The position numbers and the translations under genes were made by a program. A stretch of DNA of 64,000 bases. It comes from Melanopsichium pennsylvanicum (Eukaryota > Basidiomycota > Ustilaginomycetes > Ustilaginales). Shown one piece after another: positions 10,371 to 18,887 of this stretch; the stretch's first letter is position 1; the number at the start of each line of letters is the position of its first letter. The DNA lies in the NCBI GenBank assembly GCA_900208305.1, contig OAPG01000014.1, positions 248,001 through 312,000 on the forward strand, in the 5' to 3' direction. A model generated the notes under the pieces. The model saw only the letters and a program-made list of their open reading frames with translations. It did not search any database and was not told the DNA's origin.

Positions 10371-11190
10371 TACCACCTATATTCCACACACTCTCTGTGC
10401 GGGCCGGAAGAGAAGAGCATGGACAAAGAAGAGAAAGGTCGCACCTGCCGTGTGCTGCCCCTTGTTTGAATTGCCCTGAAATCTTGAGGCACTAGCACAC
10501 ATGCCACCCTCACGCAATTCGGTAAATTTTATTTACAGCAGCACATGGCAGCACCGCATCATGGCATGTTAAGACCACACACGCCTCTGTCAGTCACTGC
10601 GCCCTTTGCAATGCTAGTTTGGGTCATCAACTCGAACATGCAAGCCTTACTCTGTACTGCTCTGCTGGCGGATTATTCAAGCTTGCATTTGGCTGTGACT
10701 GTATCGGCAAGTCAATCCCGATGCTGCTAGGATGTAGTATCGGCTTGAGTCATGAGTCGCGATCCCGATCGTATCCGAGCCTCGAAAATAGATTCCAAAG
10801 GAACAAGGAACCAATTTTCAGCGTGAGAGAACAAAACAACATCAAGTCTGCCGTGTCTCAGGCTTCTCCCTTCTGGATCAAGAAAAATAGGGCGTCGCAT
10901 TGATGATGACTGCAGTAATGTACAGTACAGGAAATTAGTATATGGAACCAAGCACCGATGAAAGTGGTCAAAGAGAGAGAGAGAGATACGTATATAGAGA
11001 GAGAGCAGAGTTGACTCCATGTCTACACTTGTCATAATGCAGGCCGAAGTGAAGTGCTTGGAGACCTACACAGCCGGCGCACTGACCCACCGACCGTCCA
11101 GCGAGGCTAATTCCTGACTGTGTTCGCCTTATGCCACCCGTGTCACACTACAACGCTTCCGTGTGCGGCGTTCAACATTCCGCCTTTCGA

Positions 11191-11223
<33 letters not shown>

Positions 11224-11385
11224 GCCAAAAACAAGTGTTGCTGTTGCTTGTGCGATACTCGCATCCTTCACTTTTCGGACAGCTGCCGAGCAAGTATATC
11301 CGAAATTCAATATTCTTGACTCACCTGCCTTCTGACCACCACATAGCCATTCACTAGCAGCAGCCCGGTTTTATAAGCCAACATC
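9998..11385. other. Intergenic with two CA microsatellites, between divergent genes
   Basis: A 1.4-kb divergent region between ORM and the mutase gene. Contains CA arrays at 10,341-10,366 and about 11,197-11,223, a short AG tract near 10,974-10,987, and two TGTACAGTACA/CTGTACTGTA palindromic motifs (about 10,267 and 10,919). No gene is seen. Confidence 0.6.
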
Positions 11386-13062
11386 ATGGCCATCCCAAAC
11401 TCCATCTCAGCCGCACAGGCACACCTTGGTGAGGGTCTCCCCATCTCTCTCATCAACACCGCCTCTGCCGCCCATCCAAAACCCATCAACCAGTCCTTCA
11501 CATACGGAACAGCCGGTCTTCGCACTCGAGCCGACATCCTGGATAGCACCTCTTTCCGTGTTGGCCTCATCGGCGCTCTCCGTTCCAAAAAGCTCAAGGG
11601 CAAGACCATCGGTCTCATGGTTACCGCCTCCCACAATCCCGAACACGATAATGGTGTCAAGATGGTCGATCCCCGCGGAGAAATGCTCGAAGCCACATGG
11701 GAACCATTCTGCACTGCCATCGCCAACGCAGTCACTGATGATGAGCTCGTCCAGGAACTAGAAAAGCTCGTGGCCCACTTCAAGATCGATCTGCACCAGC
11801 CAGCCAGCGTGGTCGTGGGTTACGACACGAGGCCGTCGTGCAAGGCTTTGGTACATGCTATTGTGGATGGGTTGAGCGCCATGGGAGCTCACACCATCGA
11901 CGCGGGACTCAAGACGACCCCTCAGCTGCATTACTTGGTCAAATCTCTCAACACTCAGGGCACACCGGAGAGCTATGGTGAACCCACAGAGGAAGGCTAC
12001 TACAAGAAGCTAGCTAGCGCCTTTTTGAAGTTGGTACCGCGCAATTCGGATCTGCCGCCGCTTGTTGTAGACTGCGCAAATGGTGTCGGTGCCTATGCCC
12101 TCACCAACATGATCAAGTACCTTGCAGAGGACCGCATCGCCTTCCGACCTCTGCGTACCAGCACCACCACACCCGGCGCGCTCAACAACGGCTGCGGAGC
12201 CGACTACGTCAAGACCAACCAGTGTCTTCCTGTGGGTTTCGAGAAGGAGAGCCTCCAACCCGGAGAGCGTCTTTGCTCTTTCGACGGTGACGCAGACCGT
12301 ATCGTGTACTACTACCTCACCGGCCCTGCTTCCTCCAAGGACTCTTTCCGCCTGCTAGACGGCGACAAGATTGCTTCGCTTGCCGCTGGATATCTGTCAG
12401 AACTAGTCAAGGCAGCAGGTATAAAGCTCGAACTCGGCTGCGTTCAGACCGCATACGCCAACGGTAGCTCCACAAAGTACCTCAAGCAACGCGTCCCCGT
12501 CACGTGCACTCCTACCGGTGTCAAGCACCTCCACCACGCTGCGGAGGCATACGACATTGGCGTCTACTTTGAAGCCAATGGTCACGGCACTGTCCTCTTC
12601 TCCCCTTCTGCACAAAGAAAGATCCGCGAAGCCACCCCGAGCTCCCCCGCTGCTCAGACCGCGCTGGAGCAGCTCGCAGCGCTGGTCGATCTCATCAATC
12701 AGACCGTCGGCGATGCCATCTCGGACATGCTTCTGGTCGAGGTCATCCTGAGAGCTCGACAATGGGGTCCAGCAGAGTGGGATGGCGCATACGAAGACTT
12801 GCCCAACAAGATCTTGAAGGTAAACGTCAAGGATCGTTTCATGTTCAAGACCGAAGATGCGGAACGTAGGTTGACCAGTCCCCCCGGGTTGCAAGAGAGG
12901 ATCGATGATTTGGTGGGCAAGTACAAAGATGCCAGAAGCTTTGTCAGGCCCAGTGGAACCGAGGATTGTGTGAGGGTGTATGCCGAGTGTGCGATTGCGA
13001 GTGAATTGGCTCCCTTGGCTAATGGCGTGGCCAAGTTGGTGAGCGATTACGCTTCCATGTAA
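11386..13062 (+). CDS. PCM1: Phosphoacetylglucosamine mutase
   Basis: 558 residues, one exon. It interconverts GlcNAc-6-phosphate and GlcNAc-1-phosphate, the step before UDP-GlcNAc synthesis, and so feeds chitin, N-glycan and GPI-anchor synthesis. All four active-site loops are present: phosphoserine loop VTASHNPEHDNG with Ser82, metal-binding DGDADR (about residue 305), sugar-specificity loop FEANGHG (about 395) and phosphate-binding RPSGTED (about 523). These separate it from phosphoglucomutase, and its N-terminal YGTAGLR is typical of the AGM1/PCM1 group. Start ATG 11,386 has A at -3 and the length is normal for the family. Confidence 0.96.
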   Translation: MAIPNSISAAQAHLGEGLPISLINTASAAHPKPINQSFTYGTAGLRTRADILDSTSFRVGLIGALRSKKLKGKTIGLMVTASHNPEHDNGVKMVDPRGEMLEATWEPFCTAIANAVTDDELVQELEKLVAHFKIDLHQPASVVVGYDTRPSCKALVHAIVDGLSAMGAHTIDAGLKTTPQLHYLVKSLNTQGTPESYGEPTEEGYYKKLASAFLKLVPRNSDLPPLVVDCANGVGAYALTNMIKYLAEDRIAFRPLRTSTTTPGALNNGCGADYVKTNQCLPVGFEKESLQPGERLCSFDGDADRIVYYYLTGPASSKDSFRLLDGDKIASLAAGYLSELVKAAGIKLELGCVQTAYANGSSTKYLKQRVPVTCTPTGVKHLHHAAEAYDIGVYFEANGHGTVLFSPSAQRKIREATPSSPAAQTALEQLAALVDLINQTVGDAISDMLLVEVILRARQWGPAEWDGAYEDLPNKILKVNVKDRFMFKTEDAERRLTSPPGLQERIDDLVGKYKDARSFVRPSGTEDCVRVYAECAIASELAPLANGVAKLVSDYASM

Positions 13063-13532
13063 AGAAACAAGACATAACAAAAGGCAGCTGATATTAGCCG
13101 CCACGACTTTGACACATGCTGTTCCCCGTGAATGCGTTCGTACGATGGATAAGAATTCAAGTATGGATGTTATGAGTGAGAAACGTTCGGCAAATCCGAC
13201 ACCAATTGGCTGAGCGCCTTGTCCTACCATCAGTGCTCTCGACCCGAAAACTTGACCGTTCAGAGGATCGACGCATCCAGTCCCAGCAAGCACAGCCGAC
13301 AGAGCGCAGTGACGAGTGAGAAAGCTTCCTATCCACGCCGGATCACCCGAACAAGATGACTTGTGCCACTGTCGCTGTCATGGCCCGTCCTAAGCTATCA
13401 TCGACAAATCCGAGAGAACAAGCTTCTTGTCCAACCACCACCACCACGAGCCTAAACTCTGACAAACTTCATGAAAATGTCATTGGGACAACACAAACTT
13501 GTATACAACAGTGTCTTGCACCAGCACAATCA
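13063..13532. other. Intergenic, nothing recognised
   Basis: 3' flank of the mutase gene and 5' flank of the tRNA gene. No ORF or repeat worth calling. Confidence 0.5.
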
Positions 13533-13666
13533 GTCTTCGTGGCCTAGTTGGTTAGGGCGTAGGTCTCATACGTATGCACCAACGATCCCGTTTGACGGGA
13601 ATCAACCTACGAGCTTGTTGAAGTTCTGAAATCCTAAGATCGCGAGTTCGACTCTCGCCGAGGACA
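13533..13666 (+). tRNA. Nuclear elongator tRNA-Met(CAU) with a 60-nt intron
   Basis: Exons 13,533-13,570 and 13,631-13,666 give a 74-nt mature tRNA. The acceptor arms GTCTTCG and CGAGGAC pair with one G-U, the discriminator is A, the T arm is GCGAG-TTCGACT-CTCGC, and the anticodon arm TAGGT-CTCATAA-TCCTA contains CAU. The 31:39 U-U opposition is also present in yeast elongator tRNA-Met. The intron (13,571-13,630) sits directly 3' of position 37, the canonical place for eukaryotic tRNA introns. CAU could be an initiator, but the acceptor does not start with A-U and the anticodon stem lacks the three G-C pairs of initiators, so elongator is preferred. Confidence 0.92.
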
Positions 13667-13667
13667 C

Positions 13668-13673
13668 TTTTTT
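13668..13673 (+). terminator. RNA polymerase III terminator (T6)
   Basis: Six consecutive T residues start one base after the tRNA discriminator, as expected for Pol III termination. Confidence 0.85.
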
Positions 13674-14523
13674 CGTATTTTTGGCTTCTTTTATTTCGTA
13701 TTTTTGTTGATGGAGAACTTGGGATGGTTTTGATGCAAAATGAAAAGTTTTAAGAAGAGGTTTCACAAGTATACACATTCTTTTCGTTGAGATGACAAAA
13801 TGATAGTGAACGAGATTGTCCTCACTAACATTGATGCTGTATAAATGTGACGCGTGTGGAGTTTGAGTTGGCTATCACGCTAATATTCAGTCAGCCAAGA
13901 ATCCATGTCGGACAAGCCGGTCAGGATCGGTTTTTTGTCTATGTTCTGTATACTGTAAAATCAGAGCGGAATGATGCAACAACGCTGGCTGCTACTGCGT
14001 TGTGAGCTGCGTCCGGTTTTCAAATCTACAAAAAAAAGCGGGGTCCACCGCGCGGGGGAATTTGCACACTAAACCGGCTCCGGTTCAACTCAGCCTCTGA
14101 GCGAAATAGAACACAACTCACCTTCACCTTCTTACTTGTCATATTCATAGCATACTTTGCAAACGCTTAGGAAAGGCTAGGACTCGAATCAAACCCACTC
14201 CGAGATATCTCAACCTAGCTACCTCCTCACCCCGAAGCGATCATATTTCACAAACAGCTCAAGTATCTCACTCAATTAAAGCTGGACAGCTGGACGTTTC
14301 GAGCCCTGCTTCCATTCTTCTCGCCAAAAAGAAGTTGATCTCAACAAAGTCACCAACGAGCAACATCTCCACATCACACTTCATTTACGAGGAGGACTCA
14401 CTCATTCGGCGTACTCATTCTGCTCGAAATTGCGTTCTCCGTCACTCAATCGTCGCTCCAGGGGTGAGGAAGCAAGGTTGAAGTACGCTCAGATCTCGAG
14501 CGCTCCTCTCACATCCACATACC
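13674..14523. other. Intergenic, promoter side of the CoA carrier
   Basis: No gene seen. Contains an ACTGTAAAAT motif near 13,950 and a pyrimidine-rich leader in the last ~400 bases. Confidence 0.5.
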
Positions 14524-15876
14524 ATGATGGCAGCAGCACCACGTCCCAAACACCCTCCATTATGCGAGACCGACCATGCAGCCTCTGACCCTCGTGACTC
14601 GATCCATCTCGCACCTCCATCAAACCCTACGTTCGACCTCAAAGGCAAAGCAAGAGCCTTTGATACCGCTCAAGATGCATTCTCAGTATCATCTTCGTCT
14701 TCCGCTACTGCCAAGGCGTCCATTCTAGGCGAGACATCCGACAAGACCAGCTGGAATTATGTGCTGCGGTCTGGCTTTGCCGGCGGTATCGCTGGCTGCG
14801 TCGCCAAGTCTGCTATCGCTCCCATGGACCGTGTCAAGATCCTGTTCCAGGCACAGAATCCCGAATTCCAAAAGTACTCTGGGAAGTGGTTAGGTGTTTT
14901 CCAAGCAGGCCGAGACATCGTTCGCTCGGATGGCCCCTCGGCGCTATTTCAAGGCCACAGTGCTACTCTTATGCGCATCTTTCCGTACGCAGCCATCAAA
15001 TACATGGCGTACGACAAGCTGCATTTCTACCTCATGCCAACAAAGCAAAGCGAAACCTCTGGCAGGCTGTTTCTCGCGGGCTCTGCAAGCGGTGTCTTGT
15101 CCGTCTTCTTGACTTACCCCTTGGAACTCATCAGGGTGAGATTGGCATTCGAGACCAAACGCAAAAGGCAGAAAGGTGGACTAAGGAGAATCATTGATAT
15201 GATCTATCGCGAAGGAGCCACCGAAGCACCGTTCAGTAGCGATGCGAGGAAGAGGGCTGCGCGTCTTGCACAAGCCGCACAACAGGCGAATCTGAGCACT
15301 TCTGCCACCAGTGCGATCACGGCTGCAGCCAATGCGGGCAATTCGATCGAAAGCGCCTTGAGGGCGACAGATCCACACGTGCCGAGTTCAGCAGTGCCTG
15401 TGGGCAACAAACTTCTGGCCAAGTGGCCTATACTCAAATTTTACCGAGGATTCAGTGTGACCGTGATGGGTATGATCCCCTACGCGGGTACGAGTTTCTT
15501 GGTGTTTGGTCGTTGCAAGACTCTTTTGCAAGAGGTGTTTCCTACTTCGGAGCCGTCAATGGCAACGCCGGGAAGTAGGAGGCAGTGGTACTGGCCGAGT
15601 AAGACCGTAGTGGATCTATCTGCAGGTGCGCTTGCAGGAGCCTTGTCCCAGACTGCAGCATATCCGTTTGAAGTGATCAGAAGGAGACAGCAAGTGGGTG
15701 GAATCATCCGACCAGGTGCAATGTTGGGTATGTGGGAAACAGCTGCTTGGATCTACAAGACCAGTGGTTGGAGAGGCTTCTATGTGGGATTGAGTATTGG
15801 ATTCTTGAAAGTGGTCCCAATGACGAGTATTTCATTTGCCGTATGGTTGGGCATGAAGCGGCAAATGGGGATCTGA
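14524..15876 (+). CDS. LEU5: Mitochondrial CoA carrier, LEU5/SLC25A16-42 type
   Basis: 450 residues, single exon. LEU5-group carriers are needed for coenzyme A accumulation in the mitochondrial matrix. Three SLC25 repeats carry signatures PMDRVK, PLELIR and PFEVIRRR. Hallmarks of the subgroup are KILFQAQNPEFQKYSG, LFQGHSATLMRIFPYAAIK, MIPYAGTSF and SQTAAYPFEVIRRR. The protein is longer than most carriers because of a ~75-residue Ser-rich N-terminus and an Ala-rich insertion (about residues 235-290) in the loop after the fourth helix, both plausible low-complexity expansions. ATG 14,524 is followed by a second Met, and either could be used. Confidence 0.93.
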   Translation: MMAAAPRPKHPPLCETDHAASDPRDSIHLAPPSNPTFDLKGKARAFDTAQDAFSVSSSSSATAKASILGETSDKTSWNYVLRSGFAGGIAGCVAKSAIAPMDRVKILFQAQNPEFQKYSGKWLGVFQAGRDIVRSDGPSALFQGHSATLMRIFPYAAIKYMAYDKLHFYLMPTKQSETSGRLFLAGSASGVLSVFLTYPLELIRVRLAFETKRKRQKGGLRRIIDMIYREGATEAPFSSDARKRAARLAQAAQQANLSTSATSAITAAANAGNSIESALRATDPHVPSSAVPVGNKLLAKWPILKFYRGFSVTVMGMIPYAGTSFLVFGRCKTLLQEVFPTSEPSMATPGSRRQWYWPSKTVVDLSAGALAGALSQTAAYPFEVIRRRQQVGGIIRPGAMLGMWETAAWIYKTSGWRGFYVGLSIGFLKVVPMTSISFAVWLGMKRQMGI

Positions 15877-16070
15877 AGCTGCGATAAAATTCAGCAGTAC
15901 AGATTGCTTCTTTATAGATCAAAGAAACGTACAGTACATGTCCTTACATTGCTTCGTCTCGAATTTGTAGGACGACCTCTACGACTCGCTTCGTACCATT
16001 TCCCAACACTGTTCCTTCTTTCTGTATCACTCCGATTACTCAAGCCACACTGAAAATCTGCAACCGGGCC

Positions 16071-16259
16071 ATGTCTACTCTAACCCAATCAGAGCCTCCA
16101 GTACCTCGGAACATGACATTGGACGAAATCAAAGCCTTTCGATCGCGACTTGCACCACGTGTTCGAGAAGAGGCATGGTTGCTCTTCCTCACATCTGCGC
16201 TCGTTTCATGTTATTATGGACCTAAAACCGTAGTACAATTATATGATCTTGCATTTTAA
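16071..16259 (+). CDS. Small single-pass membrane protein, unknown
   Basis: 62 residues. The N-terminal 35 residues are polar (NMTLDEIKAFRSRLAPRVREEAW), followed by one hydrophobic segment (about 37-53, LLFLTSALVSCYYG) and a short tail, the layout of a small tail-anchored or mitochondrial subunit-type protein. I do not recognise the family. TOM or respiratory-assembly small subunits have similar size, but no diagnostic motif is seen. It lies 194 bp downstream of LEU5 on the same strand and has ATG with a good context (GGGCCATG). Confidence 0.55.
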   Translation: MSTLTQSEPPVPRNMTLDEIKAFRSRLAPRVREEAWLLFLTSALVSCYYGPKTVVQLYDLAF

Positions 16260-17009
16260 GAATCCACCTCATTTTGTTGTACACCAGCGTAATTCAAAGC
16301 TATTTCGCAAAACAACCAATTTCGCATTCAACAAGTTTTCGGTCAAAGGGGGAGTGTGAATTTTTGGTATTCCGCTTTGTCTCAATACCAATGTTTGTTC
16401 TTCTCAAACACGTTCGAACTGATCAACCACGACATTTTTTAACCTTTACCCATTTTTTTATTTTATTTATTTATTTATTTTCTACGTTGAAACATGCTCG
16501 ATAAGTCCAACTTTTCATTTCTCAACCAATAATCCTGTTTTATTGAGAGAATTTTTTTTTTTTGGACGAATATCATGTCAGACAACAAAATTCAAATTCA
16601 ACAAAGCTTTTCAACTTAGTCAAATCCAAAACCATCCAACAACAATTGAATTCGCCTTATATTCACAACTTAAAGTGACAAGCTCTTAAGATCAAAATGG
16701 GTCAAATCAACATGTGGAAAAGCGTGAAAAAACGTTGCAAAAAATAAATAAAAAAATCGCAAAACAGGTTGGGTCTAAGAAACATAAACAAAGTTCCCCC
16801 CCCCCCCCCCAACAACGAGTAATGACTAGACGAAAGAACCTTTAGAAAACGTAACGTTGTGTGACAGAGCGTCGCCATCTTTTCAAGAAGGGAAAGAAAG
16901 AAAAAAGGATTGTGTTTGAAAAAGTTCCTAATAATATTGGCATAACTACATCAGATGTTGTACACCGTACATGGCACGCTTGCGCCTTCTCGTGTTGAAC
17001 TTGAGCTGT
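16260..17009. other. AT-rich intergenic with a 15-bp C run
   Basis: Between convergent genes. Holds a TTTA-type run (about 16,455-16,480), a T-run (about 16,550-16,563) and a homopolymer of 15 C (16,796-16,810). No gene. Confidence 0.6.
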
Positions 17010-18229
17010 TCAGGCTGCTCTCTGCTCTCGTTTGAGAAAATCGTTGACGCCAGAGGCAAGATTTGACCACCACGAATCGCCTTGATATGCATTAGCTCGC
17101 GATCCCATTCCTGACCTTTCACTTTCTCTCCCTGCTGCATTTTGTCTCTGCCTTGTTGTCCCTGATCGGGTATTGTATCCACCTCCCTCCGCACTTTCAC
17201 TTGCTAATTCTGGAGTCCAAGTCCGAAATCGATTCCCTACACCTTCGAACCAAGCACCAGGATTATCTTGAAATCGTCTCAACTCATCCTGCACCTTACC
17301 CGCAGCGCGTAACGCACTAAGCGCATCAATCCCCTGTCTTTGTCCTTCGGTAACCAGCGTGCGGAGTAACGACGCAAAATCAACTCCTCCAGCCCCGAGT
17401 TCATTGTTGTTGTAGTTGTTGTTGTTGGAGAAGGAGGAGGAGGCAGAAGAAGAGGAGCTGCCAAACATGTCTGCAAATGCACCAAAGCCGGAACCGAGAT
17501 CACCGGGGAGGTAATCATCGCTGTCTTTTGAATCAAATGAATACGAATGCTGGTTGCCGCGCATCGAAGAGCGGGTACGGCGACGAGATGAAGAAGCTCG
17601 TTGGCGATTGTTGCTGCGTGATCGAGTGCTGCCAGGGGCATAGAGATCCGGAAAGTTGGCATAAAGGGAATTCATCAGAGGACCGAGAGAGTTGACTGGC
17701 AAAATTGTTCCATTGGTTCACGGAAGGAATATGGAGGGTGTTTGTCAGCTTTTGAACATGATTTGTTTCACTGCAATAAGACAAAACGACGAAAGCATAG
17801 GGGCAAAGTAGATCTCAGTACGTGATCCACTGAACCGTTCCAGTTTGAACGCGAATACTCACGTTGACCGAAGAGACCTCCTGTATCAGGAGCAATTCCT
17901 GTACTGTTGATGGCATCCATATTACCCGTCCACCAAGCCCAAATTGCGATCAGGCCTCCAATGATGGCACCCCACTTGATTCCAAACCAGGCTAAGCTCA
18001 ACATAGATCTGACTGTTCTGTACGCTGTCACGAGCGCAAAGTAAGCGAGGAAGAATGTGATGAGCGGAGGAAGGAGGGTGGATGACCATGATGCAGGATT
18101 GTTGGCCGTGCCTAGAAGCGAGTAGATGAGATTGGAGAATCCGGCTAGGATACGAAATACAGGATAAGGGATGATTTCTGACAAGAGATCATGAGCCAGA
18201 TTGGCGGTTTGTTGAGCGGCGTCGGCCAT
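17010..18229 (-). CDS. APQ12-like membrane protein with disordered C-terminus, 2 exons
   Basis: Exons 18,229-17,863 and 17,695-17,010 (a 167-nt intron, GTGAGT...CAG) join GLFGQ to LNSLGPLM and give 350 residues. The N-terminal 110 residues have two or three hydrophobic segments (about 45-60, 53-70 and 82-103) with ALVTAYRTVRSMLSLAWFGIKWG, which resembles the Apq12 nuclear envelope/ER family involved in nuclear pore biogenesis and membrane homeostasis; the resemblance is from motif memory only. The second exon is low-complexity: Arg/Ser-rich (NNRQRASSSRRRTRSS), Ser/Asn-rich, then a possible amphipathic helix (IDALSALRAAGKVQDELRRF). Alternative: a lineage-specific ER protein. Confidence 0.6.
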
Positions 18230-18887
18230 GATTGGCGGACAAGTTTGGCTTTGCTGAAGGTGGATGGATCGTTATGTTGTGATTTAGAGGCGCTATTTAT
18301 GCAGATTTGCTGAAGGGAAGGGCGATGGGGTTGTGCTCGTAGCACAGTCGAGAGGAATGGCAGAGAGAACGACAGAAGGATGCGGAAAGGGTGGATGATT
18401 AAAGTGATGATGTGGATGATAGCAGGGAGGATGTGGAAGCTGAGCCTCAAATTGTGTTGGACAAGACCACAGACGAGAGAGCATTGCTCTTGTGACATGG
18501 TCCCTGCATGCAGCAAGTCACATTTTCTCCTTTTCTTTCTTTTGCATTTTTTGACATCTACGTGGAGGTCCAAATCATAACAGATCGCCGATTCGTTCCT
18601 TCATTGTCCGATTCAAAAATGCATAAGCGAATTGTTTTTTTTTTTTTTTTTTTTTTTTTTTGGTTCTTGGTTTTTCGGAAGCAAAAGCCGAGAAAGGAGA
18701 GTGCTGACCACGAACCGCATCGATTGAGATTCAAGGATTTGTGATTGCATCAATGATAATAATGTGGGGGATTAATCCGCACATGGATTCAGTTTATCCT
18801 TCTTGCTTGTACAACATCGTCCTACTTTGCTATCATCAACATCGTCACACTTTGCTTCATCATCTCTCTAGTACGACTGTCCAAATC
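18230..18887. other. Divergent promoter region with 27-bp T run
   Basis: Between the divergent APQ12-like and SEC14-PHO13 fusion genes. Contains a poly-T tract at 18,635-18,661. In-frame upstream ATGs (for example near 18,753) precede the preferred start of the fusion gene. Confidence 0.55.

Noticed and set aside
12403..13293. 296-codon minus-strand ORF
   Set aside because: Antisense to the phosphoacetylglucosamine mutase gene and without recognisable domains.
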